From positions 1 to 21,669 of the forward strand of contig USIG01000018.1 of assembly GCA_900554685.1 (NCBI GenBank): 21,669 nucleotides of DNA, read 5' to 3'. The stretch's first letter is position 1; each line of letters starts with the position of its first letter. Source of the DNA: an uncultured Cryptobacterium sp. (GTDB lineage: Bacteria > Actinomycetota > Coriobacteriia > Coriobacteriales > Eggerthellaceae). This document shows positions 6,397-14,104 of the stretch, piece after piece. A program made the position numbers and the translations under genes. The notes under the pieces were generated by a model. It was not told where the DNA came from and made no database searches. It was given only the letters and a program-made list of their open reading frames with translations.

Positions 6397-6424
6397 ATTT
6401 TACACAATGGATTGCGGTTTGCAA
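6397..6424 (-). promoter_or_regulatory. Candidate sigma-70-type promoter for ftsZ
   Basis: On the minus strand TTGCAA (6424-6419) and TAAAAT (6402-6397) are separated by 16 bases. The -10 box matches the consensus at 5 of 6 positions and the -35 box at 4 of 6. It lies in the 126-base ftsQ-ftsZ gap, about 75 bases from the ftsZ start, where many bacteria have an ftsZ promoter. Prediction by eye only. Confidence 0.45.
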
Positions 6425-6447
6425 AACAACACCGCCAATATCAGGGA

Positions 6448-7509
6448 TTACAACGATCGCCATACGGGTTTATTCACAACTCGTACATTGATGTATGATA
6501 TTTTCCCCTCATGCTCCTTTAACAGTTCAAGACACACTCGTTCTTTATCTCTAATATCCTGAGCATCACCAAAGGCAATTTCAACGCCATTATCAAGCGT
6601 CAACGTTGTGGAATTACTGCTTGCTGCAGAAACGCTTTTTACCTGATCGGCTAACTCAGTTGTCATGCCATCAATAATGGAAAGCGCATTTTCTACATTT
6701 GCATTATTACAGTATTTTCCGGCCTCCGGAGAAGACCCATAAGGAATATCAGTAATCTCTAGGGCGTTTGCAGCGTCTTCGTATATCGAAGCGGGAAGCG
6801 CCTGACCTTCTGCACTGTTTTGATCTGGTAGCTCGGTAAGCCACATACCATCAGAGGCCAAAGCCCACCGCTCTACCGTATTGGAATCATCCACCGTAAC
6901 CGAAACAACGGCAGAAATAGTTCGTTCGGTAATATTGAGATTAAGCGTATCGGGAAACACCCTATCAACACTGGCACTTTGCACCCAAGGGTTAGACGTA
7001 AGGCGCGATGTTATGCCGTTGGCATCCACGTTAAGAAGAGTGGTTCCTTCCGGTACTGCTGCAAGTTCTGTCATTTCTTCGGCGGTAATATGAGAAACAC
7101 CTGAAACGGTAACCTGGCGAACAGTAAATACCCCTGAATTGGCAAGAACAACACCACCAATACCCAGTACCGCTATGAGCGCCACGATGACGATAACCAC
7201 TATGGGAAGACGTCTGGATGCTCGTCGCGCACGATAACGTGCAGCATTATGCACATCAGAGACGCTCACCGATCGAAGCGGCTGATCTGCTTGACGATAT
7301 CCACGATCCGCTGAGCGCGCATTACGGGTATAGCTGCTTGCTGCAGACGATGTGTTTCTTGTACGAGAAGAGCTATGAGTTGTTCTGCGAGGAGACCCGC
7401 CTTGCGTAGGGCGACCCTTTACTGTCGTAGGGCGCGCCGATGGCCTATTCCTCGAAGACGTTGCCCTTGAAACCGAGGAAGCGGACCTCCGTCTCGAGTT
7501 CGATGCCAT
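6448..7509 (-). CDS. ftsQ: FtsQ/DivIB divisome protein with a long basic N-terminal tail
   Basis: A bitopic membrane protein that with FtsL and FtsB regulates the FtsW-FtsI synthase. The 353-residue product has a cytoplasmic tail of about 100 residues, Arg/Ser-rich (about 23 Arg and 1 Lys against 3 Asp). One membrane segment follows (PIVVIVIVALIAVLGIGGVV, 102-121), then a POTRA domain (about 127-198: FTVRQVTVSGVSHITAEEM, LLNVDANGITSRL, NPWVQSASVDRVFPDTLNLNI) and an extracytoplasmic beta domain. The tail is far longer than in Proteobacteria; basic tails are known in actinobacterial FtsQ. The ATG at 7509 has GAGGAGG four bases upstream, so the gene begins inside the last 65 bases of murB in another frame. 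A gap of 126 bases separates it from ftsZ. Confidence 0.95.
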   Translation of the reverse strand: MASNSRRRSASSVSRATSSRNRPSARPTTVKGRPTQGGSPRRTTHSSSRTRNTSSAASSYTRNARSADRGYRQADQPLRSVSVSDVHNAARYRARRASRRLPIVVIVIVALIAVLGIGGVVLANSGVFTVRQVTVSGVSHITAEEMTELAAVPEGTTLLNVDANGITSRLTSNPWVQSASVDRVFPDTLNLNITERTISAVVSVTVDDSNTVERWALASDGMWLTELPDQNSAEGQALPASIYEDAANALEITDIPYGSSPEAGKYCNNANVENALSIIDGMTTELADQVKSVSAASSNSTTLTLDNGVEIAFGDAQDIRDKERVCLELLKEHEGKISYINVRVVNKPVWRSL

Positions 7510-8389
7510 AGCGCCTCCTCACTTCTTCTCGAGCGGTTCTGATAAGCGTCAAAACATCATGCGCCGTAGCAGAACCTGTATTCACAATGAAGTTCGCATG
7601 CTTTTCAGAAATGCATGCCCCTCCACAAGTTTTTCCTTTAAGACCTAATTCTTCAATTAAAGCACCCGCAGAGCCCTGTTCGGGATTGCGAAACACACTT
7701 CCACAAGAAGGATATTCAAGAGGCTGGCTTGCCTTGCGCTTTGCAAGAAGCGAACTCATTCGTTCATGTATATTGCCCGAAAACGCTCGTTCGAGCTTCA
7801 GTTCGCATTCAACCAAAATATCGCAAGGAGCAAATGAGGAGGTCCGATACCCCCAGGACAAGTCATGCGCAGCGTAACGTTTTAAGCCCGTTTCTGCGTT
7901 ATAAGCAGTAACTGACACCACGCGAGAACCCATCCAATCGTTGCGCGTACCGGCATTTTGCACCAAGGCACCTCCCACAGTTCCAGGAGTGCCTACCGCA
8001 AATTCCATACCGGAATATCCGTGATGAAACACTTCTTGCACAAGGCGCGAAAGCATTGTTCCTGTGCCTACCACCACATGTTGTAAGTCGTCATCAAAAC
8101 GCCACACACGAAAGTCGCCCGCCAACGTTATTACAACGCCATCGTATCCTTCATCTGAAACAAGCAGATTAGAGCCCTTACCTGCCACAAACCAAGGAAG
8201 CTGCTCGTTGGCGCACACCTTCAAAACAGCACCAAGTGCTGCGATTGAATTTACTTCAACAAACGCGCGCGCTGGACCACCGATACGATACGTGGTATGG
8301 CGAGCCATCGGTTCATCAAGTCGAATTGTTCCTTCAAATTCGTCATCGAAACGCATCAGTTCCAATTCCGAAGCATGACGAGCTGCCAT
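7445..8389 (-). CDS. murB: MurB, UDP-N-acetylenolpyruvoylglucosamine reductase
   Basis: An FAD enzyme that uses NADPH to reduce UDP-GlcNAc-enolpyruvate to UDP-MurNAc in the cytoplasm. The 314-residue product shows the FAD-binding GKGSNLLVSDEGYDG, GTPGTVGGALVQNAG, the YRTSSF segment, the catalytic-serine motif PSCGSVFRNP and the C-terminal SEKHANFIVN. Length and motifs fit a type II MurB, as in Gram-positive bacteria. Its ATG overlaps the murC stop by one base (TAATG), a clear sign of translational coupling. Its 3' end overlaps ftsQ by 65 bases. The position between murC and ftsQ differs from Mycobacterium and Streptomyces, where murB lies elsewhere, to my knowledge. Confidence 0.97.
   Translation of the reverse strand: MAARHASELELMRFDDEFEGTIRLDEPMARHTTYRIGGPARAFVEVNSIAALGAVLKVCANEQLPWFVAGKGSNLLVSDEGYDGVVITLAGDFRVWRFDDDLQHVVVGTGTMLSRLVQEVFHHGYSGMEFAVGTPGTVGGALVQNAGTRNDWMGSRVVSVTAYNAETGLKRYAAHDLSWGYRTSSFAPCDILVECELKLERAFSGNIHERMSSLLAKRKASQPLEYPSCGSVFRNPEQGSAGALIEELGLKGKTCGGACISEKHANFIVNTGSATAHDVLTLIRTAREEVRRRYGIELETEVRFLGFKGNVFEE
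7514..7520 (-). promoter_or_regulatory. Shine-Dalgarno of ftsQ inside murB
   Basis: GAGGAGG on the minus strand, four bases before the ftsQ ATG (7509) and lying in murB coding sequence about 70 bases before the murB stop. It fixes the ftsQ start and shows that the 65-base murB/ftsQ overlap is used. The spacing is on the short side. Confidence 0.75.
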
Positions 8390-9807
8390 TAGCGCTTGCT
8401 CTTTTCCTTATCCTGAAGAGCGGCAAGCAATTCTGGACCAACGCCGGTCACATCGCCAGCACCCATCGTGATAATTAAATCTCCTGGTTCAAGATTTTCT
8501 ACCAAATAAGGAATAAGCTTTAAACGACGATCGATATAGGTAATCTTTTTTGTATCGCCCACATGGTCAAGCACTGGCTGCATAAAGGTTGCTCCCGTTA
8601 TACCAGGAATAGGAGCCTCGCCTGCCGAATACACATTCATGAATACCACGAAATCAGCCTGGTCGAAGGCAGAAGCGAATTCGTCTTTTAGCACCTCAGT
8701 AAACAGCTTCACGCGCGAATAGCGATGGGGTTGAAAAACAACGCACACGCGCTTGAAATCAAGACTTTTAGCGGCAGAGATTGTTGCAGCAATCTCGGTG
8801 GGATGATGAGCGTAGTCATCCAAAATAGTGATGCCATTTACTTCACCCACCAGATCGAAGCGACGACGAACGCCCGAAAAATCACCCAGTACCTCAGCTG
8901 CGCGTTCCACGTCAAAGCCCTGAGTCATAAGCAAGGTAAGAACACCCGCTGCATTAAGGGCATTATGCCGACCGGGATTTTGCTTCAGGCGGCAATTCAG
9001 CACCTTGCCATTTGGCAGAGCAACGGTAAAGGAAGTCGATACCCCTGAAACCGCATAATTGGATATCGTGGTATCGCACTCACTTGAAAAGCCGTAGGTT
9101 AATACCTTCCGTCCGGTTTTGCGAGCCACTTCGACAAGCGCCTCATCTTCCCCGCACACAACGCAGCATCCCTCGTCATGAACAGAAGACATGAAGTCAC
9201 CGAAGAGCTTATATATTTCATTGAGGTCTTCGTAATGATCAAGATGATCTGCCTCAATGTTTGTTACCAATACAGACTCCGGATCAAGGTAGGTAAACGA
9301 CTTATCGCTCTCGTCGGCCTCTACCACGTAATAATCTCCCTTGCCGCAATGGGCGTTGGAGTTATAAGCACGCACGATGCCGCCAATAAGAAACGTTGGA
9401 TCAAAGCCTATACCATCAATAACCGAAGCAAGCATAGAAGACGTGGTTGTCTTACCATGCGTGCCTGCTACTGCCAGCGTGCGATGACCCCTGCCTAGCT
9501 CGGCGAGCATTTTCGCGCGATGCCAGATAGGAATTTCGCGACGCTTTGCTTCTTTAAGTTCAGGATTATTTTCCAAAATAGCGGTAGACACTACCACTAC
9601 ATCAGGATTTTCAGAATCGAGATTTGAAGCCTTCTGGCCGATGTAGACGCGCACGCCTGCCTCACGCAGCTGCTGCGTATAGCGGCTCTCGCGCAGATCG
9701 GAACCTGAAACTTCCATACCTTGTTCTTTAGCAACGCGCGCAATGCCACTCATGCCCACGCCACCAATGCCAATAAAATGTACGTTTTTGATGCGATTCT
9801 CTGTCAC
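8389..9807 (-). CDS. murC: MurC, UDP-N-acetylmuramate--L-alanine ligase
   Basis: ATP-dependent ligase adding L-Ala to UDP-MurNAc, the first stem-peptide step. It has the N-terminal nucleotide-binding loop VHFIGIGGVGMSGIA, the Mur ligase P-loop AVAGTHGKTTTSSM, EADESDKSFTYLDP, and the central HNALNAAGVLTLL and DDYAHHPTEIAA motifs. Start choice: an ATG at 9813 directly abuts GAGGAGG (9814-9820) with no spacer. A GTG two codons later (9807) lies six bases from it, so I take GTG, giving 472 residues; the ATG form would be 474. About 100 bases separate it from murG, with TATACAAT on the minus strand as a weak -10-like element, so a local promoter is possible. The stop TAA overlaps the murB ATG. Confidence 0.96.
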   Translation of the reverse strand: MTENRIKNVHFIGIGGVGMSGIARVAKEQGMEVSGSDLRESRYTQQLREAGVRVYIGQKASNLDSENPDVVVVSTAILENNPELKEAKRREIPIWHRAKMLAELGRGHRTLAVAGTHGKTTTSSMLASVIDGIGFDPTFLIGGIVRAYNSNAHCGKGDYYVVEADESDKSFTYLDPESVLVTNIEADHLDHYEDLNEIYKLFGDFMSSVHDEGCCVVCGEDEALVEVARKTGRKVLTYGFSSECDTTISNYAVSGVSTSFTVALPNGKVLNCRLKQNPGRHNALNAAGVLTLLMTQGFDVERAAEVLGDFSGVRRRFDLVGEVNGITILDDYAHHPTEIAATISAAKSLDFKRVCVVFQPHRYSRVKLFTEVLKDEFASAFDQADFVVFMNVYSAGEAPIPGITGATFMQPVLDHVGDTKKITYIDRRLKLIPYLVENLEPGDLIITMGAGDVTGVGPELLAALQDKEKSKR

Positions 9808-9813
9808 GGACAT

Positions 9814-9820
9814 CCTCCTC
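9814..9820 (-). promoter_or_regulatory. Shine-Dalgarno that decides the murC start
   Basis: GAGGAGG on the minus strand sits immediately against an ATG (9813) but six bases before an in-frame GTG (9807). Ribosome spacing favours GTG. An AAGGAG about 14 bases before the ATG is a poorer alternative. Confidence 0.6.
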
Positions 9821-9911
9821 GAGATCGCTCCTTATTGTATAAAACCTTCCAAGCTTGCAGCACAAACACACAGTATCCGCGAAAACAATTTGGCATTACT
9901 TATGCTGCGGG

Positions 9912-11237
9912 CTAGCCTCTTCTGCCGGCTTCGGCATCCGCGCCAGTTTCGGCATCGCCGTCGGCTCTAGCATCGCTGTCGGCTTCGGCATCACCGTCAG
10001 CTCTAGCATCACCGTCCGCTCCAGCATCAGTGTCAGCTTCAGCATCGCTGTCGGCTTCGGCATCAGCATCAACATCCGAGCTTGAGTTCGTGGCTTTTTC
10101 TTCCTGCTCCTCTTTGAACTCCTCAAAAAGATCTGGCCACTTTGACTTTATCATCAGCTCCACCACATCAGCCAAGCGCGCTGAGGCATCCACGGTCTCA
10201 AAAGACTGAGCGGCCTTGCTCATATCTTCGCGAAGCTGCTTGTCTTTCAGCAGACCCAAGATACTGTTGGAAAACTCCTGCGTTTCAACCTTGTCATCCG
10301 CAATAAGAAGAGCCGCCCCGCGCTCGACATACTCTTTTGCGTTAGCAGTCTGATGGTCTGCTGTTGCATAAGGAAACGGAATCAAAATTGCAGGAATACA
10401 ACGAGCCGATATTTCAGCTAGAGATGAAGCGCCTGCACGGGAGACAACCAAATCAGTTGCAGCAAGAACTGCACCCATGTTGTCTTCATAATCCTTTACG
10501 ATATAGCGCTTCTGCTCCTCTTCGGTAAGCGCAAGCGATTCTTGCACCGTTTCAAATTCTTTTGGCCCGGTAATATGCACCACATACACGTTATCAAGCG
10601 CAAGCAAATCGTTTTTCATGCGTGAAATTGCGGTATTGATATGACGAGCCCCTAAGCTGCCACCAAATACAAGCAGCATAGTGGCATCCTCGGGAATGCC
10701 TAGGTATTTTCTGCCCTCTTGTTTGGTTGCCTCAAGAACAGATTTGCGAACAGGATTTCCTGTCACGATAACCTTGGTTTGATCTTTTACCGATCGACCA
10801 GCTGATTCATAGGTAAGCGCAACCGCAGCAGCATTCTTGGAAAGGTAATCGTTAGCCATGCCCATTACCGAATTCTGCTCATGAATAATCAACGGGACGC
10901 GAAATGCCTTTGCAGCGCGTCCAGCAGGCAGACAGGCGTATCCACCAAATACCACCACCGCATGAGGCTTTAGCTCAGCAAACCATCGGCCTGCCTCATT
11001 CGCGGAATGGGATAATTTCCGAAGCCCTTTTGCCAACGTAAGCGGATGGCTACGATCAAATCCGGAAACCTCAAAGCCTTTAAAAGAAATGCCCGCCATT
11101 TCAACAAGCGGTTTTTCTACCCCGTTGGGAGTACCCGCAAAATACACTTCATGGCCGCGCTCTTGCAAAACCTCCGCAAGAGCAAGGGCAGGATTAATAT
11201 GACCAGCGGTCCCGCCGCCCGATAAAACTATACGCAT
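9912..11237 (-). CDS. murG: MurG, lipid I N-acetylglucosaminyltransferase, with an acidic repeat tail
   Basis: A GT28 enzyme at the inner membrane face that transfers GlcNAc from UDP-GlcNAc to lipid I, making lipid II. The N domain has the glycine loop SGGGTAGHINPALALA and the PHAVVVFGGYACLPAG and IHEQNSVMG segments. The C domain has VTGNPVRK, VFGGSLGARHIN and SRAGASSLAEISA through PYATADHQTANA for UDP-GlcNAc binding. The fold ends near residue 368. A Glu-rich bridge follows, then residues 385-441, nearly all Asp/Ala/Glu/Gly, including seven hexapeptides (net charge of 385-441 about -17). Typical MurG is about 355-380 residues, so the 441 total reflects this tail. The ftsW stop (TGA) touches the AAAGG ribosome site; the ATG follows 13 bases later. 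Confidence 0.97.
   Translation of the reverse strand: MRIVLSGGGTAGHINPALALAEVLQERGHEVYFAGTPNGVEKPLVEMAGISFKGFEVSGFDRSHPLTLAKGLRKLSHSANEAGRWFAELKPHAVVVFGGYACLPAGRAAKAFRVPLIIHEQNSVMGMANDYLSKNAAAVALTYESAGRSVKDQTKVIVTGNPVRKSVLEATKQEGRKYLGIPEDATMLLVFGGSLGARHINTAISRMKNDLLALDNVYVVHITGPKEFETVQESLALTEEEQKRYIVKDYEDNMGAVLAATDLVVSRAGASSLAEISARCIPAILIPFPYATADHQTANAKEYVERGAALLIADDKVETQEFSNSILGLLKDKQLREDMSKAAQSFETVDASARLADVVELMIKSKWPDLFEEFKEEQEEKATNSSSDVDADAEADSDAEADTDAGADGDARADGDAEADSDARADGDAETGADAEAGRRG
9945..10070 (-). repeat. 18-bp tandem repeat coding for the MurG acidic tail
   Basis: Seven exact-length 18-bp units encode DADAEA, DSDAEA, DTDAGA, DGDARA, DGDAEA, DSDARA and DGDAET (residues 390-431). 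The Asp and Ala positions are fixed, while the third and fifth-sixth positions vary. Codons alternate GAC/GAT and GCC/GCT, so DNA units differ more than the peptides, which suggests that the peptide pattern is maintained. A degenerate TGADAE follows before the stop. Confidence 0.9.
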
Positions 11238-11250
11238 CCTTTTCTACCTT

Positions 11251-12609
11251 TCAAGAAGAACGTTCTCTTGCTTCTCTACCGTGTATCACCTGAAAAGAGT
11301 TTCGCAATGCGCCACCACGATACGGCTGAGCAGTTTGGCTTGGTCTTGCCGCTGTTCTGCGAACCGTAGAACCTTGACGCTGTGGTTGCGAATACGTTGA
11401 TACTACATGTAATTGTTCACGACGTTGACGATACTCGTCTTCATTATGAGAATCAAAATAAATAGCCAAAATAATCCCGACCAGCAAAAGGGACGAAATC
11501 ATTGACGATCCACCCGACGAAATAAAGGGAAGCGGTTTACCGGTTGTCGGGAACAAACCAACAACACAGGCAATGTTCAAAAATGCCTGGAAAACAATCA
11601 TGGTGGTAAGACCCGCGGCAACAAAACCGCTGAACATGGATTTCGACTGGCTTGCAATAAGAAAGCCGCCGCGCAGAAATACCAAAAAGGCACAAATTAC
11701 CAGTAATGCGCCGAACAGTCCTAGTTCTTCACCAATGATGGCAAAAATAAAGTCGGTTTCTGCTTCGGGTAAATACTGAAGTTTCTCATAGGAGTTTCCG
11801 ATGCCAACACCGAAGAATCCGCCTGCCGCAAGCGCTTTGAACGAATGGATAAGTTGATATCCCGTACCCTGCTCATCGGACCAGGGATCTAAGAAGTTAA
11901 ACAAACGATCGGAGCGATAGCTCGAAAGAAGAATAGCAACCAAAACCAGAACAGCGCCTACCGCTAAAATGCCTACGATAATTCTGCTGGGCAGGCCTGA
12001 TAACACCAACACCATAAAAAGACCCACGCAACAAATAAGGGTGGTTCCTAAGTCGGACTGTGTCACGAACAAGAATCCAAGCGGAATAATAATAAAGATT
12101 GCCGCCTGCTTGAGAGCTTCATACATATCAATAGCGCCATTGCGATAGTCCTCGGCGATACGCGCCGCCAACAGCACAAAGGCAATTTTTGCAAATTCAG
12201 AAATCTGAATACTTACCGGACCTACGATAAGCCAGCGCTTCGCGCCAAGGCCAACCGTACCCAAAAGAGCCGTCAACACAAGAAGCGCCATACAGACACC
12301 CCAAAAAATCAGGGCACCTGTGCCGCGCAAGAAGTCGTGCTTTCCAAAAAGAATAGCTCCCACAGCAAAAACAATACCAATTATGACAAACAGGCACTGC
12401 TTAATTGCCTCTCCTGTAGAATCTCCCTGCTCAACAAAAGCCGTAATAGAAGAAGATGAGTACACCATGACCAGGCCAAGCACGACCAAAGCCAGCGTAG
12501 AAAGAGCAACCATCACCCGAGGGGCCATAATATGTGCCGGGGCACTTTTGAAAAATGAACGTGAGGGCGATTTGCTGCGTTTTGAGTTTGTTTGTTCCGC
12601 CCGTGACAT
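11251..12609 (-). CDS. ftsW: FtsW, septal SEDS peptidoglycan polymerase
   Basis: A ten-helix SEDS glycosyltransferase that polymerises lipid II at the septum together with its partner FtsI. The 452-residue product has the SEDS features RWLIVGPVSIQISEFAKIAF, VTQSDLGTTLICC, the large loop FLDPWSDEQGTGYQL with GIGNSYEKLQYLPEAETDFIFA, IGEELG, and GKPLPFISSGGSSM. It carries a basic Ser/Lys/Arg cytoplasmic head (1-27) and a C-terminal tail of about 65 residues rich in Arg, Gln and Ser. The ATG lies nine bases after the murD stop. Its own ribosome site is weak (AAAGGGG about 16 bases away), so translation probably depends on murD. FtsW rather than RodA is called from the dcw location between murD and murG. 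Confidence 0.97.
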   Translation of the reverse strand: MSRAEQTNSKRSKSPSRSFFKSAPAHIMAPRVMVALSTLALVVLGLVMVYSSSSITAFVEQGDSTGEAIKQCLFVIIGIVFAVGAILFGKHDFLRGTGALIFWGVCMALLVLTALLGTVGLGAKRWLIVGPVSIQISEFAKIAFVLLAARIAEDYRNGAIDMYEALKQAAIFIIIPLGFLFVTQSDLGTTLICCVGLFMVLVLSGLPSRIIVGILAVGAVLVLVAILLSSYRSDRLFNFLDPWSDEQGTGYQLIHSFKALAAGGFFGVGIGNSYEKLQYLPEAETDFIFAIIGEELGLFGALLVICAFLVFLRGGFLIASQSKSMFSGFVAAGLTTMIVFQAFLNIACVVGLFPTTGKPLPFISSGGSSMISSLLLVGIILAIYFDSHNEDEYRQRREQLHVVSTYSQPQRQGSTVRRTAARPSQTAQPYRGGALRNSFQVIHGREARERSS

Positions 12610-12618
12610 ATCTTTTGT

Positions 12619-14100
12619 TTAAGCACCCCTTTCTTTGCTCCGCAAAGCTACTAAATGCTTAAACACTTCTCCTCGTTGCTCAAAGCAAGAAAACTCATCA
12701 AATGACGCGCACGCAGGCGAAAGAGCGATGATATCGCCTGCAACAGCGTGCGAAAGCGCCTCATCAAGCGCCTCCTCCAAATGAGGGGCGCTATAAACCG
12801 GCAGCGATGCCTGGGAAAATGCCTCTAGAAAACGTGGACCCGCTTCACCAAAGCACACAACCGCCTTGCAGTGACGACAGGCTTGCTCAACTAATTCAGT
12901 TAAGTCGGTGCCCTTATCGTCTCCACCCAATAAAACTATAGGACGCTTTTCACCAAAAGCAGCAAGAGCTTTTAAGGTAGCGTCAACGTTGGTGGCCTTC
13001 GAATCGTTATAGCAGCTAACACCTGCAATTGAACCACAGGGCTCGATACGATGTTCAAGGGGCGCAAACGATTTGAGTGCTTGAGCAATATCAGAAATCG
13101 AGCAGCCCAGCGCATGAGCCGCCGCTGCTGCTGCTAACGCATTAGAAGCGTTATGTTCGCCCTTAATCTGCAGGTCGTCCACCGAAAGGACCTCGAAATG
13201 CTCTTCGGGATACTCCAAGCACAGCATTCCCTCTTCGGTAACGAAGGCAGCATTTTCTGAACCGCAGGCAAGACACATGTTGCCGCTCAGTCCTTGAGCT
13301 GTCCCCATGGGAATATAGCGAAAAGCCCTCTGAGGATCGTTTTTAAGTTCGCGAACGAATCCGCGTACTACCTCATTGGTAGCATCTAAAATTACCGTTG
13401 CGTCTTTGGCGCAGTTTGCATACACCTTTTTCTTAGCCTGTGCATAAGCCTCAAAGCTTCCATGCCACTTGAGATGATCAGGCGTAATATTCAAAAGTAC
13501 GGCAACATCAGGAGCAAAATACTTGGTCGAAGCAAGCTGGTAGGAAGAAACTTCTGCCACATAGTAGTCATAACAGCACTTCGATACCTCATCGATACAG
13601 GCATCGCCAATATTTCCTACCGCGCAAACGTTTTTGCCGCAGCTCTCTAAAAGATGAGCTGTAAGGGAGGTCGTGGTAGTTTTTCCATTCGTGCCCGTTA
13701 TGGCAACCCACACAGAATCTTGGGCGCTCTCGCGCCATGCCAATTCTACTTCGCTTATCACTTCATCAGAGCATTGAGCGGCCGCCTGATAAAAAGCAGA
13801 ATTTTCCGATATGCCAGGACTTGCAACACACATATCGAAGTGGCCCTCAACCTGTTCGGTATCGAACACAACCGTTGCGCCCTTCTCACAAAGTCCTTGC
13901 GCAAACTCTTTTGCTTCCTTATTGGAGGCACCCGCATATACCGTCAACGAGGCAACACGCGATCCAAGCTGATCCGCAAAATAGCTACTGGCTGCTTTTC
14001 CGGATGTGCCCAGCCCCAAAACAAGAACATCACCTAAGTTGACAGGTGCCTGTTTTCTTGTCGTATCAAACGATGATGTTTCACCAAGTTTTTCTGCCAT
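12619..14100 (-). CDS. murD: MurD, UDP-N-acetylmuramoyl-L-alanine--D-glutamate ligase
   Basis: Cytoplasmic ATP-dependent ligase adding D-Glu to UDP-MurNAc-L-Ala. It has an N-terminal Rossmann loop (DVLVLGLGTSGKAASSYF), the P-loop AITGTNGKTTTTSL (about residues 134-147), NITPDHLKWHGSFEAYAQAK, the EHRIEPCG segment and NDSKATNVDATLKAL, which marks MurD. I start it at the ATG at 14100 because GGGGTAG lies just upstream and the preceding mraY stop is four bases away. A longer frame to 14154 would add 18 residues that overlap mraY and do not look like MurD. That gives 493 residues, slightly above the usual 450. Confidence 0.96.
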   Translation of the reverse strand: MAEKLGETSSFDTTRKQAPVNLGDVLVLGLGTSGKAASSYFADQLGSRVASLTVYAGASNKEAKEFAQGLCEKGATVVFDTEQVEGHFDMCVASPGISENSAFYQAAAQCSDEVISEVELAWRESAQDSVWVAITGTNGKTTTTSLTAHLLESCGKNVCAVGNIGDACIDEVSKCCYDYYVAEVSSYQLASTKYFAPDVAVLLNITPDHLKWHGSFEAYAQAKKKVYANCAKDATVILDATNEVVRGFVRELKNDPQRAFRYIPMGTAQGLSGNMCLACGSENAAFVTEEGMLCLEYPEEHFEVLSVDDLQIKGEHNASNALAAAAAAHALGCSISDIAQALKSFAPLEHRIEPCGSIAGVSCYNDSKATNVDATLKALAAFGEKRPIVLLGGDDKGTDLTELVEQACRHCKAVVCFGEAGPRFLEAFSQASLPVYSAPHLEEALDEALSHAVAGDIIALSPACASFDEFSCFEQRGEVFKHLVALRSKERGA

Positions 14101-14104
14101 TGAT

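Noticed and set aside
9855..10126. Repetitive frames on both strands over the murG 3' end
   Set aside because: They are alternative-frame readings of the 18-bp repeat that codes for the acidic MurG tail; the MurG frame is continuous with a full enzyme.
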